A DNA stretch of 64,000 bases from Diplolepis rosae (lineage: Eukaryota; Arthropoda; Insecta; Hymenoptera; Diplolepididae): assembly GCA_030998225.1 (NCBI GenBank), contig JAPYXD010000450.1, positions 930,001-994,000 of the forward strand, read 5' to 3'. Under the pieces are notes generated by a model. The model was given only the letters and a program-made list of their open reading frames with translations, searched no databases and was not told the DNA's origin. A program made the position numbers and the translations under genes. Shown in pieces: positions 47,331-60,225 of the stretch (its first letter is position 1; each line of letters starts with the position of its first letter).

Positions 47331-48123
47331 TTATTTATTATAGGTTTATTTATTTATGTGCATGTAAGAGGTTTATTATTAATAAATAAATAAAGAAATA
47401 AATAAACATAAATTCAATAAATTAATAAATGAATATTAAATAGTATAAATAAGAATAATTATTATTACATGATAAATTTTGTAAATATTAAATATTATAA
47501 ATAAATATAATTATTATCAAAGGATCAATATTATAAAGATTAAATATTATAGGCAATCATAATTATAAATATAATATAATAATTTAAATTCTCGCGAGTC
47601 AAACTTAGTGACTTATTATGAACTTTGTCCTCGAACTTGATAACTTATTCGACAAACATTTAAATTTCAGTTCAAAACTGAACACTTTTAGTGACAGTGA
47701 AAGCAAATAATAAATAAAATAAAAATGTCAGTGAAAAAGTGAAGGTGAAATTGTTTTCTCTAGAAGCCTACGACACTAGGTGGATCGGGAAGCTCGGTCA
47801 GTAAATGAAAAGAGAAAATTGTTTCTTAACAATACTGATGGTTTTACCGATTAACCATCTTAAAGCACCAGCACCTTCTCGATAGGGTTTAACACGGTTT
47901 CCCTTCGAGCTCACATTTTAAGGGCCGCCATAAAAACTGCTGATGCCAAGGTTGTATGTGGACATCCAGGCCGTGCAAAAATTTCCCCTTACAAATTTCA
48001 TTAGGAGAATCAAGCCAAACTTTTCCACCACATAATAACCAGTTAGCATTAACATTGCCTCGAACAATTTTAAATTTAAATTCCGATTAACTTTCAAATC
48101 GCGATAGCGCGTCCAGTGTAGTA
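47331..48123. other. Very AT-rich stretch and likely gypsy leader
   Basis: 47335-47590 consists of TAAATA/ATTTAT-type simple DNA; 47590-48123 is an unstructured leader before the gag start. No LTR found. Confidence 0.4.
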
Positions 48124-48618
48124 ATGAATGATAATACTGTTGTTGAAGGGCACTGCGACAGTGAAATTAAAATAAATATAAAAAGAGCGATAGATATAAT
48201 CCCGGATTTTGACGGAGAAAATATTCCAGTTTCATTATTTATTGCACTCTGTCGGACGGCAGCAAAGTTAGTTCGTCGAAACGAAATACCTTTATTAACA
48301 TTAATGGTACGCACGAAAGTAAAAAAGAGCGCCGTTAATCATCTTCCCATGGCTAAACTGGGAATTATTTGTGGTATGAAGTTGAGAGCAATAGGTAGTT
48401 TTATCCGAGTATTCAATCGGGAAATCGAACAACGCGTCCGTATATTAAAGCCAAAAACTATTTTAGAAGCTGTTGATTTCGCGATAGCCGAAAAGCGAAA
48501 AATAGAACACTGGAAATCTGTACGCATGCAGAAATTTCATTTAATAACACTTTTCCAAAAAAACGAATTGCAACAATCCAATCAAACGAGGAACCCAAAC
48601 AATTCTGTTGATACTTAA
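48124..48618 (+). pseudogene. Gypsy-like gag (capsid part)
   Basis: ATG 48124, 164 codons. AIDIIPDFDGENIPVSLFI resembles the IPxFDG start of arthropod gypsy gag, followed by basic sequence (AVDFAIAEKRKIEHWKS). An ~80-residue middle seems reduced compared with family members. It ends at TAA 48616, just before the zinc-knuckle frame. Confidence 0.65.
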
Positions 48619-48624
48619 GCTCGA

Positions 48625-48965
48625 TTGAATGTTTCTATTGCAAAGAATTAGTTCACATGAAACGTGAGTGTCCCAAGTGGAAAAAAGGTAAACCGTTGAA
48701 TAATTTTAACAATGAAAAATGTGTTTATAGTGGAAATAAAAAATCGTGTGGTTATTGTTTTAAGGCGAATCATGTTGAAAACGAATGTTATTTAAAACAG
48801 GCTTATGAAGAAGAGCGTCAAAAAGGTAAAAAACGGTACGGTAATAATAATAAGAATTTAAATTGGACGGGCAATCGCCGGAACGACGCTCCGACGAACA
48901 GCCAGCAGATAAACAAGCGTCATCCAAACAAAACAAATAATAAAACAAACAAAAGTAGAGAATAA
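48625..48965 (+). pseudogene. Gypsy-like nucleocapsid with two zinc knuckles
   Basis: CFYCKELVHMKREC (about 48634) and CGYCFKANHVENEC (about 48747) are CCHC knuckles, followed by an Asn/Lys-rich basic tail ending TAA 48963. Same strand and order as the gag before and the protease after. Confidence 0.75.
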
Positions 48966-48966
48966 A

Positions 48967-50105
48967 GTGTTTCATAAAGGAGCGGCGGAATTATTTATTG
49001 ACTGCGGATCCGAATTTAATCTTATAGAAGAAAGCGTGGTGGATTCAAATACGTGGGTTAATCGTAAACAAATTTATAATTTAACCGGAGTCGGCTCAGG
49101 AATGATTAAAACTTTGGGTGAAATCAATTTGAAGTTTAAAGGAGGTGAAACTAAATTTCAAATTGTTAGCAGAGTCAAGTATTCAATGCTACGGTATTTA
49201 ATATAAATACACATTCATGAGTGGATAACAATAAATGAAAGAACACACACACATTTATATGAATCTAATACTTATATTTTGAACAGGGAAATTCAGATAT
49301 TACAATATAAGGATAGAGTAAGAAATACTGTACTGAAAATATAACTTTATGCTTGAATGGACAAACAGAGACTAAAGAGGCTAAAACCTGAGGACAGCTG
49401 ACTAACTAAGGGTTAATACCTCCAGTCGCTGCGTAGTTACCTGAGTACAAGAATTGGTTTCTCAGTTTAGACTATAAAGTGTGAATCGTCGTTGTCTCCA
49501 ACACAAATTGTACCAAAAAATATCTCTGTAGCAGAACACGGTATAATAGGAATGGTATTTATGCGCGATTATAAAGAAATTTTAAACTTCGCGAATATAA
49601 CAATCGATTTTTCAGATGAATGTAAACATGAAAGTACCCTGACAGTAATCATACCAGCTCGTACGAAGGAGTTAGTGACAGTACCTTTAAAATCAACTAA
49701 ACTTAGAGAAGGATATATCGATCAAATTCAAACGGGACCAGGAATTTTCGCTGGTCAATATCTCGTAACACAGATAGCAAATTCCAAAAAAAATTTCTCA
49801 TCGATACAACTGCAGAAAATATCGATTTAACATTACCTCCTATCGAAATTGAAGAATCCAAAACGCATAAAGAATTAAATTCATCGGAATATAATAATAA
49901 CCAAAATAATAGTTCCGAAATCAATCTTGATAAAGAACGCGAAAACGCGGAAAGATTTACTGAATTAATTTAACTTCTTAAAACCGAATATATGAATGAC
50001 AATGAAAAAACAAGTATTTTAACGGACTTATATTTATTTACATATCAATTTAAATTACCTGAAGATAAACTCGCACACAAAAACGGTTGCACATTCATTC
50101 AAAAA
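48967..50105 (+). pseudogene. Gypsy-like protease and start of pol, interrupted
   Basis: AAELFIDCGSEFNLIEESVV shows the D-C-G protease site (about 49000). The frame is broken at 49204 by about 280 bp of unrelated DNA (49207-49490) and resumes as GIIGMVFMRDYKEILNFANI, the family's region after the flap, through to TGPGIFAGQYLVTQI. A last piece near 49985-50090 (YMNDNEKTSILTDL, FKLPEDKLAH) is the linker before reverse transcriptase, which is absent. Confidence 0.7.
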
Positions 50106-50569
50106 AACTATTATTATTATTAATAAACTCTAACATTACAGATCTCTCCATTCTATGTCGATTTACAGCCGTTATTAAGACACCCATCACAATTCTATCT
50201 TATAAACACACGTCTTTATCACGTTGTCAATTTTCCACTTTCTGTCAATGCCTTCCCCCAGTTTCCGCACCAGCTTCTGTCTCCATTCTGATTCACTGTA
50301 ATCCCCTCTCCATTTCTGCCACTACTCTCTTGATTCTTCTCGTAGTTTTTGTAATATTTTATTACAACTAGTAACATGTTCGATTGTTTCCAACACCCCA
50401 TCGCAGCCTCTACATCTATCGTTCGTAAAGCCCTTCTTGCCTCCTCTAGTTGCACATTCACACCTCCATCAGGACCACACCTCTTTCTGCCAACCTTTCA
50501 AGTCCTGCCTATGCTAGTGCCTCTCCATCTCCTTGTCCTTCTTTACATCTTTGAAGAAGTTGCAGTAAC
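50106..50569 (-). pseudogene. LINE pol, C-terminal end
   Basis: The minus-strand reading gives the C-terminal zinc-like motif CRGCDGVLETIEHVTSC (about 50360-50420) and a tail with stops. It continues, across the 3,000-bp transposon, from the LINE at 53578-56035. Confidence 0.65.
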
Positions 50570-50573
50570 TAGA

Positions 50574-53573
50574 CACGGTGTGTCTGAACCAAAGTTAAAT
50601 GAAATGGCTCAACACTTTGGAACTTGCTTCAGATATCGAAAGTAGATTACTTATAGGTCATAAAAAATCTATTTCCAAAATAATCTGTATAGCCCTTTTA
50701 AAAAAAAACTGATTTAAAGAAAAAAATTTTTTTTTCGTTTTATTGAGCACAAACAAATAAAAAATTTTTAAATATAAGTAGAATTATTTACAGAAACATA
50801 TAAGCATAAATAATCACGTTTTAAATATAAACCACATGCTGTACGTAACAATTGTTAATAGAGCATGAAATGTATATTGACATGATCGCGATGCTTCAAT
50901 GTCGCCTTGCACCCAATCCTTCCGATGTAAACAATGATCGGAAAATATGCCGGCGTTGGCGATTTGACTTTGTGACTCGAACTCGCTTGTTTATTCGATT
51001 CAAGCAGTAAAGCTTGAGCTCTAGTCATATACGGGAGCTTCGTTAGTAGAATAGAGTGATTAGAAATATTTCCTTCAACGTTTGTTTAATCGTGAAAATA
51101 AAAAATGCCTAAAAACGCTTTGAGTCATAGTGAAAATCGTAATAAAGTGTGCTTTTTATGTTTTAAAAAACATAATAAGCAAATGTTTGTTATAAAAAAC
51201 CAGTTGAAAGTTGATATGCAAGACTTAGTTGACAATTACAGTGATGAGGATAATTTACCTGCAGCTTTATGTTGTACTTGTAAAAGATATGTGTATGCGG
51301 CAAAAAGCTGGAGGAAATAAAATAAAAAATCCAGATTTGACACAATTTTCATTACTGAAGAGTACAAGGTCAAAATGTAAATGCAAGATTTGTGAAATAT
51401 CTCGTAGTAAACCTGAAAGTTTTCTTGGCAAAAATGGAACTGGAACTACAGGTAAATATTGTGTTCATTTATAACGAATTAGATTGATTATTTTCATATT
51501 CATCATTTTAGAGAATACTTCAAAATCGAAATCTACAAAGTTATGTAATTCATGTTACGCTGTCATTGGTAAAGGCAAATCACATAAGTGTGGCTCGCAG
51601 ACTCTTGTTCAAAATCTTTCTAATTTGATGTTAGAGATTCCAGAAAAACCACAAACTCAAGTTGTTTCAAAAGTATTAAAAATTAAAGTTAAGGAAAATT
51701 TCAAGGGTAATGAAGAGTCTTCGCCAGTGTTAAAATTATCACAAATGCATGGACGCCCGCTTCCAATCACTATTGGCATAACAAACACTTCACTTTCAAA
51801 AAATGAATCATTGTCTACTGATAATTTGTTAGCTATGAAAACAGATATGAATTTGAGTGACCGAGATACATTGAAATTGGCTGCTTCCATTCGAGCCGGT
51901 ACAAAGAATAGAAAAGCTGTTGAACCAGGATTGAAAAAGAAGCTCACTACCAAAGCTCATTCAATAGATGAATATTTTTCTTACAAAGAATTTCCTCTTG
52001 TTAAAGTGAAAGGTGATGAAGTTTCGAATACTCCTTTAGTTGTAGTTTATTGCAATGATGTGCCAGGGTTTGTTGAGTATGTGAGACAAGAGCGCAATTT
52101 ATCAGAAGACCACTTGAAGTTAGGTATTGATGGAGGAGGTGGATTTTTAAAAATATGCCTTTCAGTACAATCAAAATCAAATATGGAATTTGAAAGTGCA
52201 AATAAGAAGCGAGCAAAATACATTGAAGGTATTATTTACTTTTATACGGTACGAAATTCAACTCGATTTAAAGTGCTTTATATGACGATGTAGTCTATTT
52301 TTAAACAGGAATTGCAGCAAATAAATTCAAGGATTCTGGTGTTAAGCGATTATTTATCTTAGCAGCCGTTTCACAAGCTCAAGAAAATTATGCAAATGTG
52401 CAGCAACTTTTTTCAGAATTGAATATTAGTCCTTTCAATGGCACCATAGCGACTGATCTAAAATTGGCAAACATTTTGGTAGGTATTATGGCACACAGTA
52501 GCACATACCCATGTACGTACTGTTACGCAAAAAGTAATGAGCTTCACACCTGTGGTGATTTAAGAACTGATGAAAATGTTTTAAATAATTATGAAAAGTG
52601 GTTAGCTGAAGGAAAAGGATTGAAGAGCCTGGCAAAAAATTATTTTAATTGCATCCACCCCTCTAATCACTGCATCTGGAGATAAAACATTCCTGGAAAT
52701 AATTCCACCCCCAGAACTGCATCTCATGCTTGGTGTGGTAAATACTGTTTTTACGCACATGTTGAAAGAATGTCAAAGTGAAGCCGAATCTTGGGCTGAA
52801 TTTTGCCACGTTCAGCGTGAAGTTACACACCAAGGTTCGGGGTTCAATGGAAATGCGTGCAGAAAACTTCTACAAAATGTTGACGTCTTGCGGAGTTCTA
52901 AAAATCTTGCTGTATTAAAATACGTACAAGTGTTCGCTACTTTCCATAATGTAGTTTCTGCATGTTTTGGAAACAGTCTAGATGAAAATTACGTGAAGTG
53001 CATACAAAGTTTCAAAAACAGCTATATATCTTCAGGTATTAACATCACTCCCAAGGTTCATGCCGTTTTTTTTCACGTTGAACAGTTCTGCCGCAAAACT
53101 CAAACTGGGCTTGGATTTTTTAGTGAACAAGCAATGGAATCGGTGCATTTCGATTTCAACGCTTGGTGGCTCAAAACTAAAGTTGATATGCAAAACCCTC
53201 AGTATTCTACAAAACTGTTAAGTGCCCTATGTAGTTATAATGCATTTCATGTTTGAAAAAGACTATTTACTTTTTCTAATTTTTTATTAACCATGTAATA
53301 AGAGAATAGTAATAGCTGTACTTATAGTTTTCATACGTAATAATAATAAGCATTTTTTGATAGATATTTCATATTTCATTAGTTTTTTATTTATTTCTGG
53401 TCAATAAAACGAAAAAAAAAAATTTTCCTTTAAATCAGTTTTTTTTTAAAAGGGCTATACAGATTATTTTGGAAATAGATTTTTTATGACCTATAAGTAA
53501 TCTACTTTCGATATCTGAAGCAAGTTCCAAAGTGTTGAGCCATTTCATTTAACTTTGGTTCAGACACACCGTG
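50574..53573 (+). mobile_element. 3,000-bp DNA transposon, CAC ends, TAGA duplication (Chapaev/CMC-like candidate)
   Basis: Inverted ends of about 170 bp (50574-50742, 53405-53573) are almost identical; they start CACGGTGTGTCTGAACCAAA. The 4-bp duplication TAGA (50570-50573, 53574-53577) is independently supported because dropping one copy with the element lets the minus-strand LINE read through (KIEN...YCNFFKDV). It contains one intron-bearing gene. 5'-CAC termini plus 4-bp duplications fit Chapaev-type elements (family knowledge), but the family assignment is an inference. Confidence 0.88.
51105..53256 (+). pseudogene. Cysteine-rich DDE-type transposase gene with two introns
   Basis: Exon 1 51105-51451 (MPKNALSHSENRNKVCFLCF), exon 2 51512-52228, exon 3 52309-53256. 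Both introns (60 and 80 bp) have GT..AG ends and keep frame. The N-terminus is rich in CxxC pairs (CFLC, CCTC, CKCKIC, CNSC...CGSQ), probably zinc-binding. Candidate catalytic residues: Asp in LGIDGGGGFLKICLSV (about 52127), Asp in GTIATDLKLANILVGI (about 52455), Glu in GFFSEQAMESVHFDF (about 53130). PPPELHLMLGVVN and CTYCYAKS are further conserved-looking blocks. Two single-base shifts (about 51312 and 52660) break it. The protein family is seen in many invertebrate genomes but I cannot name it with certainty. Confidence 0.7.
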
Positions 53574-54085
53574 TAGAGTTCTCAATTTTTGCCCAATCTC
53601 CTTGTATGCCTTGGTCCTCTTTTATCTCGACTAACTCCTGTGCCCTCCTTTCTATCTCGCCCAGTGGTTCCCGTCTCCACAACATTCTGAAGATCAATCC
53701 ATCCCCTAATTCTTCTAGGGTCCTGGCCATTAAACATCCCCAATAACTTGGATCCCCATTCATAACTCCTCTAATCTCTTCTCTCATGCACTTATATGCC
53801 TATCTCTCCTCATTCAATCCTGCCAACTTCAAAAGAAAACCTACAATCCTTCTCAATGCTACGACTTCAATTTCTCTTCTACCTGCTACCGTCTTCCATA
53901 TATAATCTGGTGTATTTTTTGGAAAACCCAGGCATGCCTTCACAAATCTTGCCTGAACCCCTTCAATTATTTCCCTTCGCTGCCAGTCCCATATTTCAAC
54001 ACCATACAGTGCTCCTGCCTTCACGGTCCTGTCCATTAAAAGTAGCCTCCTTGCCAAACTGTTCACCTCTGTGGCTATATTAGTG

Positions 54086-54193
54086 TAAATTCTTAGTTTT
54101 TTCGCAATTGTGCCGAAACTTGGTATATGGGAGTTTTCGGGGCTGCTGATTACGAATCTAGTGTCAGGATTGTAAAATTCAAAATGGAAAGGG
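54086..54193 (-). repeat. piggyBac-type MITE fragment replacing the LINE catalytic block
   Basis: On the minus strand, TTAA (54194-54197) then CCCTTTCCATTTTGAATTTT and GATTCGTAATCAGC, matching the interior of the MITE at 21092-21273. Only one terminus is present; the far side joins LINE sequence without TTAA. Confidence 0.65.
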
Positions 54194-54855
54194 TTAAACA
54201 GTATAGGACTCAGCGGGCAGCTTTGCCTCACTCTTCTTGTTGTCCAAAATCCGCCCGTCATGCCATCTGTCGTTATCACCTCACACCAAGTCGATCTATA
54301 AATCTTTTTCAACATATTTAGGAATCTTCCTTCAATCTTCATCTTATGCATCTTCTTCCATAGGGTTTCCCCATTTACTTTATCGAAAGCCGCCGCAAAG
54401 TCTACAAAAACTACGTGCAGCTTTCCGCCTTTTCTCTTCAGTCGGTTCCCTATTATAGTATTTAACACAAAAACTTGTTCCATTGTGCCCCTTCCTTTTC
54501 TAAAACCAGCCTGTACTTCTGATAGTTTTCCTTCTTTCTCCAACCAACTGCTCAGTCTCTTTCCCATAACCATTGCTAAGATCTTATAACCAATGTCCAG
54601 AAAAGACACTCCCCTATAGCTTTTGACTGACTCCGTATTCCCTTTTTTATGAATAGGAAATATTCTAGCCATCCTCCAACTCTTCACGATCTTTTCCTTA
54701 GACCATAATTCTTTCACTGTCTCAACTAATTATCTTTGTCTCTCACGCGGTAAATTCTCAAAAAATTCTGCCGTTATACCATCCTCTCCTGCTGCCTTGC
54801 CGTTTTTAAGCCTTTTTACCGTCTTCCATATCTCTTCATCTGTCAACGGGCCATT

Positions 54856-55290
54856 AAGATCCATTGTTGATTCCTCTGTCTCACCCCTGCCTTCCCCTTC
54901 ATTTCTTCTTCTTCTTCTTCTTGTTTGCGGCAGCCTGCACTGCTGCAAATAGCAAAGACGAGGCTGGCGGGGTATCGAGTTTAATGGGAAGGTAGCTAAG
55001 GGGCAACGGCGGGCGGCCGATGCGTCGGGACGGTTCCCTGCCAGCGGCGTTTCAAGTTTGGGAGCTCTGCTGAGTGGTGGAAAGCGATGGATTGGTACAG
55101 AAGAAAGCTCGGGTTAATAACATTAGTAACAATGATTGGAGAGAATAATGTATGAATCTGCTGGAAGGAGAAGGAGACAGAGAGGGTGGGGGCGAAGGAG
55201 AATAATAATAATAAGAGAAAAGCAAATGAAGGGGAAGGCAGGGATGAGACAGAGGAATCAACAATGGATTCAAGTTTGGGAGCTCTGCCA
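54856..55290. other. Local inverted duplication within the LINE
   Basis: 54858-54915 (plus: CCATTGTTGATTCCTCTGTC...) is repeated inverted at about 55205-55266, and CAAGTTTGGGAGCTCTGC occurs twice in direct orientation (55050, 55269). (TTC)n and (AAT)n runs sit in the two copies. This looks like a rearranged 5' junction. Confidence 0.6.
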
Positions 55291-56040
55291 CTCAGTCAAG
55301 TTCTTAACATTTATCACCTCTCTCTGCTTCTTCTCCAGCCATTCTTTGATTAACCGATTTCTGCACCTCTCCAATCCCCTACAACTTCTCTGGTATTTCC
55401 TCTTCGTTTCCCAAGTCCTTTTCACTCTGAATTGATGCAATAATTTGAAATTTCTTCTTCTAAGCCTCTTGTAACTTCTGTCATCCCAAATTGCCTTATT
55501 GTTACACCCTTTTCCGTTCCTTGTCCACAACTTGGCCTCTCTCGCTGCTTCCTTGGTAAATTCCACAAATCTTCTCCATCTGTCCTCCTTCGTTATCACC
55601 TTCTCTCTATTTTCTTACTCTTCCTCTCTCCTCCCCAACCAAGCCCCCCTCCATGGCACCACATACTTCTCAGCCTTCCTCCCATTCCACTTCATCCTTT
55701 CTTGTATCTTTTGTCCCTCTCTACTATTGTTCTTAGTCCTCTCCTTCCATTCTACCTTGCATCTCACCGGAAGATGGTCCGAGCCTTCCTGTGCAGTAAC
55801 CCTTAGCTCCTCAAACCAATCTGGAATTTCCAGATTCTCACTCATTTTAACCATAACTAAATTCAAAACTGATCCCAGCCCTTGGCTATATCCCAGGCAA
55901 GTGATCTTCCTTTCCTGGTCTCCGTTCGCTCACACATTCATCACTAGCCATGCCTTTTCTTCGCACCACTTTAACAGCCTTCTGCCTTCACTTCTCACTA
56001 CTCTATCCTCCGAACGCCTCTTCAGAAACTAATTGTGTCC

Positions 56041-57812
56041 CACATTCAGCTTTAATTATAAAAAAAAACATTTTAGTGCAATTCACAAACAAAAGAGTCG
56101 TCAATTTGCTTATGCAAGCCTGCACGCGCTCGGGTGCTACCGAGTCATCTCGTCGTCGCCAGCTATAACCGTTTTTCGTTGGCTATCAAGTATCAGTATT
56201 TTCTTTTGTTCATTTGCATGATTATATAATATAATTCTCACAATGTCGTTGTTAAATGCGTCAAGAAAAATTGAACACATTTTTTGTTAAGGTTTTATGT
56301 CAATCAAATAGTAAGAAATGACGCATCATAAAAAAAACGCTTCCGTATTTATTTAAGTATTTGTTGTACAACGTCGCTGTTAGCTTCAGAAAATACTTTG
56401 CATTGAATTTTTTTATTATCAATTGGTTTGTAACAATGATAGGCCCTTGTATTTTTTACGGTTTTTGCTGTTGCAAATCGTGATTCCAATTTTTTTTGTG
56501 ACTCGAATTCTTCAACTGTGCAGAAATCAAAATAAATTTTATTGAAAAATTCACTTGCCCACTTGTACAATTCTGTAGTATTTGTTATTTTTTTCGAATT
56601 TCTGTTTTGTAAACTAGCACGGTAAGCATTTCTTTTGCCGCACCCTCCAATTCTATAATGCGCCCCTTTTCCATGTGATGTTGTAAAGAAATGCCATTCG
56701 GCTTCTATACCAATAGTATATTACGTGCCTAGACGCACAATGAAGGTCATTGCGTGACGAGCGACAATGCTCGCAGGAGATCGAAGCCAAGGCGTAGTCG
56801 TGGTATAGCCGATGCGTAGTCGAGGCGCGATCAGTCCTGCAAGCCTTGTCGCTAGTCTCGTAATTTCCCGAATTGTGTGCATTGGCACGTATTCTATTTT
56901 ATGTGACTTCGGTGCGGATATGAGTTTTTATGCGTACACTCGAATCTAATCTAGTATTCTAGTTGTTTGCGGCGCTAGTCATTACACTTGATATTTCGAG
57001 ACTAGTCCCAGCCATTTTGATTTTATCGATCTTGTGTAGTATTAGCTTGTTGTAATAGTGCATGCGCAGTTCAAATGTACAAGGCTTTGTCAGTAGGATG
57101 CTAACGCTGTACGAAGAAGAAGAAGAAGAATAAGAAGAAGATTGTGCTCCGCTGTAAGACTTCATGCGCATGCGCAGTTCAATTTTTACATTATATTGCT
57201 CTGTAACGGAATACACAACATTCCGTTACTCTCAGCTGTAACGGAAAAACGAGTTTCCGCGCCGGAGGCACATAACATCTTTTTTATGATTTAACAAATT
57301 CACGAAATTAAATCTGTTTTTGTATTGAGAGCCTGCTCCATCAGAAAAATATTAAAATTTTTTAATATTTTTTTATTCATATTTATTTTTCAAGAATAAA
57401 AATACACGGGCCTATCATTGTTACAAACCCATTGATAATAAAAAAATTCAATGCAAAGTATTTTCTGCAGCTAACAGCGACGGTGTACAACAAATACTTA
57501 AATAAATACGGAAGCGTTTTTTTATGATGCGTCATTTCTTACTATTTGATTGACATAAAACCTTAACAAAAAATGTGTTCAATTCTTCTTGACGCATTTA
57601 ACAACGACATTGTGAGAATTATATTGTATAATCATGCAAATGAACAAACGAAAATACTGATACTTGATAGACAACGAAAAACGGTTATAGCTGGCGCCGA
57701 CGAGATGACTCGGTAGCACCCGAGCGCGTGCAGGCTTGCATAAAAAAATTGACGACTCTTTTGTTTTTGAATTGTACTAAAATGTTTTTTTTATAATTAA
57801 ATCTGAATGTTT
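56041..57812. mobile_element. 1.77-kb element with ~415-bp inverted ends
   Basis: The left arm 56041 to about 56455 and right arm about 57405-57812 are inverted copies (TAATTATAAAAAAAAACATT, TTTTTCGTTGGCTATCAAG and GAAGCGTTTTTTTTATGATG-type blocks). The centre (56690-57300) has CpG-rich patches, a (GAA)n run at 57115-57140, a hairpin TGTAACGGAAT/ATTCCGTTAC at 57202-57229 and GCGCATGCGCAGTTC (57168), an NRF-1/Ewg-like site. The left arm carries the end of a reading frame (56349-56715). Possibly a non-autonomous derivative. Confidence 0.75.
56349..56715 (-). pseudogene. C-terminal fragment of an unassigned transposon-associated protein
   Basis: About 120 open codons on the minus strand: EAEWHFFTTSHGKGAHYRIG, then RNAYRASLQNR, WASEFFNKIYFDFCTVEEFE and NTRAYHCYKPIDNKKIQCKV, ending TAA 56349. 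The W-H-F-x-T-S-H-G-K-G motif resembles a protein tail that I recall from many arthropod gene models, where it follows a DDE-type or reverse-transcribed element; I cannot name it. The last third lies in the terminal inverted repeat, so the right arm repeats part of it. No start codon or upstream domain remains. Confidence 0.45.
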
Positions 57813-58562
57813 GCCGCATCCAAGGCATTTTGATTTTGTTCCCTACCTATATGAGAAGTTCAAAAAATTAGCATTTGTTTATAAAAATTCGAATTTTTTA
57901 TAAACAAAAGAAATATGAATATAAATTTACTCGTCAATTGTTGTTCAAACATTTTTATATGTTTGTTTTATATTTCACTCTAATCGCATTGTTAGAAAAT
58001 TAAAATATAGCCGTTTTACGAAAACTCAGCCTAAAATTTGTTTATAAACTACTAGAAAAAAGCGAATTTCATCAAAATATTCTTTGGTAGCACTTATAAT
58101 GTTTCAAGCTATTGGAAAGAGCGAAAAGATCTTCAAAATCGATAGGTCCGTTTTTGCCGGCCCATTTGAGAAAATTTGACACAGAAAATCTCAAGTCTCC
58201 AGAACGATCGTAAAAGATCAATTTATGTGAAAACTCTACATCCCCTAACTAATAAGGTCATAATATTACGTGACCTGAGACTGACCCCCCGAGGCGAAAA
58301 CACATTATACGTGTTTTGACACTTATGTGCATGCACTTGTTACATCCAGTAAAAATTAACAAAATTTAAAATCGCGCCTACAGCAAGGCAACCCGGCATA
58401 CAACCAGGCGATTGACAAACGTAAATCACATCACTGCGATGATAACTACTTGTCGATAGGATAATTACCCGAGATCGACGAGGCAGTTGAGTTGCATAAA
58501 ATAGGAAAACTACCTTACCGTCAGTAAAAAATGATTAATAATAATAATCAAACACTAGCACA
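57813..58562. other. AT-rich non-coding stretch
   Basis: Nothing recognised. Confidence 0.45.
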
Positions 58563-58564
58563 TA

Positions 58565-59851
58565 CCAGTGGTGTTAGTTGAAATTTGCCGGTTTTACACA
58601 TAAATGTGGCTAGAGATATGTATACATTTCTATGATTTGGCATCTATGTCATATTTTTCTACGGAAAATGACCTTCAAAAATACACATTTAAATTCTGCC
58701 AAAATAATAGCATCATAGTTGTTTACCTCAGTGAATATGTCGAGTTTCATTACAAGTAAATCGCATTTGCGGCATTCGTTGATTTTCTTATTTCATCAAA
58801 AGAAAAAGCAGTTGAAGCTCATCGATTGCTGGTAGAAACTTATAGTGAACATGCTCCAGTGATTAGAACATGTGAGACATGATTTCGTCAATTTAAAAGT
58901 GGAGATTTCGATTTAACAGACAATGAACATCCTCGTGCATTGAAAAAGTTCGAAGACGAGGAATTGCAGGCGTTATAGGATGAAGACCCAATCCAATCGC
59001 AACAACAATTGGCACAAACACTAAATGTGACCCGAGGAGCAATTTGCCAACGTTTAAAAGCCATGGGAAAAATCCAAAAGTATGGAAAATGGGTACAACA
59101 CCAACTGAACGATGGACAAATGGAAAATCGAAAAACCATTTGTGAAATGCTGCTTCAACGGTTCGAAAGGAAATCTTTTCTGCATCGAATTGTCACAAGG
59201 GACGAAAAATGGATTTATTTCGAGAACCCGAAGCGGAATAAATCATGGCTTTCACCTGGTGAGGTCGGCCCATTGACTCCAAGGCCAAATCGCTTTGGCC
59301 GTAAGACAATGCTCTGTGTTTGGTGGGACCAGTGTGGTGTGGTGTACTTCGAGTTATTAAAACCGTGTGAGACGGTGAATACGGATCGCTATCGACAAGA
59401 AATTATCAATTTGAATAATGCGTTGATCGAAAAACGGCCGGAATGGGCCCGAAGACATGGCAAAGTTATCCTACAACATGACAACGTACCGTCTCATACC
59501 GCTAAAGTGGTGAAGAACACATTAAAAGCATTGAATTGGGAAATATTATCGCACCCGCCGTACTCTCCAGACCTCGCCCCGTCCGACTATCACCTTTTCC
59601 GCATCGATGGGACACTCACTCGCAGAGCAGCGCTTCGCCAATTTTGAAGAAGTCGAAAAATGGCTCGTCGAATGGTTTGCCTTGAAAGAGAAAATTTTTT
59701 TTTGGAATAGTATCCATAATTTGCCTAAAAGATGGGCAAAATGTGTAGAATCCAATGGTCAATACTTTGAATAAAATTTTTTTGAGATTCCCTTGAGAAC
59801 TAAGTGTTTTCTTTATTGAAAAAACCGGTAAACTTCAACTAACACCCCTGG
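58565..59851 (+). mobile_element. Full-length mariner transposon, 1,287 bp
   Basis: The inverted ends begin CCAGTGGTGTTAGTTGAA; the complement of the right end reads CCAGGGGTGTTAGTTGAA. TA duplications lie at 58563-58564 and 59852-59853. The length is typical of mariners. One transposase gene. Confidence 0.95.
58737..59774 (+). pseudogene. Mariner transposase (DD34D), broken
   Basis: ATG 58737 (MSSFITSKSHLRHSLIFLFH). A frameshift in an A-rich run near 58805, TGA near 58880 (a Trp position) and TAG near 58976 interrupt the HTH half. From 59009 the frame is clean: VTRGAICQRLKAMGKIQ, then catalytic Asp residues in VTRDEKWIYF (59200), ILQHDNVPSHTA (59480) and SPDLAPSDYHLF (59590), with 34 residues between the last two. 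A one-base insertion near 59604 shifts the C-terminus, which in the other frame runs to VESNGQYFE and TAA 59774. It was probably active not long ago. Confidence 0.92.
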
Positions 59852-59853
59852 TA

Positions 59854-60225
59854 ATAATCAGCGATAATTAATAATGGGTAATGAATCAATAATATCAATC
59901 ACATTATTGGGGATCCGCAAACTAGCTTAAATAATATCTCAAAGTATAGACACTAAAAAATCATGTATTTCATAAATACTATAAGAATATAAACCAAGGT
60001 ATAAAATAATAGATGAGTCAGTGCAATGATAACCTAGTATAAGTGCACCGACCTGTCAACATATATTTATTAAGTAACATAGCTGAAAAGACCAGAGAAA
60101 GATGTACCGCATCGAGCGTCAATGGACTTTGATCCCGATAGTATGACCTGCGTGAGAACTAGCCGCGAGATCACGAGTTTACGCGACTGTCAGCAAGCAT
60201 GGTCATCGACATTGCCGCCAGACGC
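59854..60225. other. Non-coding stretch
   Basis: Nothing recognised. Confidence 0.45.

Larger units (their letters stand above)
53578..56035 (-). pseudogene. LINE (endonuclease plus reverse transcriptase), rearranged
   Basis: Minus strand. Endonuclease end: GRRLLKWCEEKAWLVMN and GSDHLPVRCKVEW (about 55770). Linker frame 55599-55270. RT begins LKNGKAAGEDGITAEFFENL (about 54750), a TAA near 54729, SYRGVSFLDIGYKILAMVM, AGFRKGRGTMEQVFVLN, VVFVDFAAAFDKVNGETLW, then RRVRQSCPLSPILF. At that point the Y-A-D-D catalytic block is missing and replaced by transposon DNA (54086-54193). The C-terminal part continues RLLLMDRTVKAGALYGVEIW to 53578 and onwards at 50569. Clade not assigned; the style is common in hymenopteran LINEs. 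Confidence 0.8.
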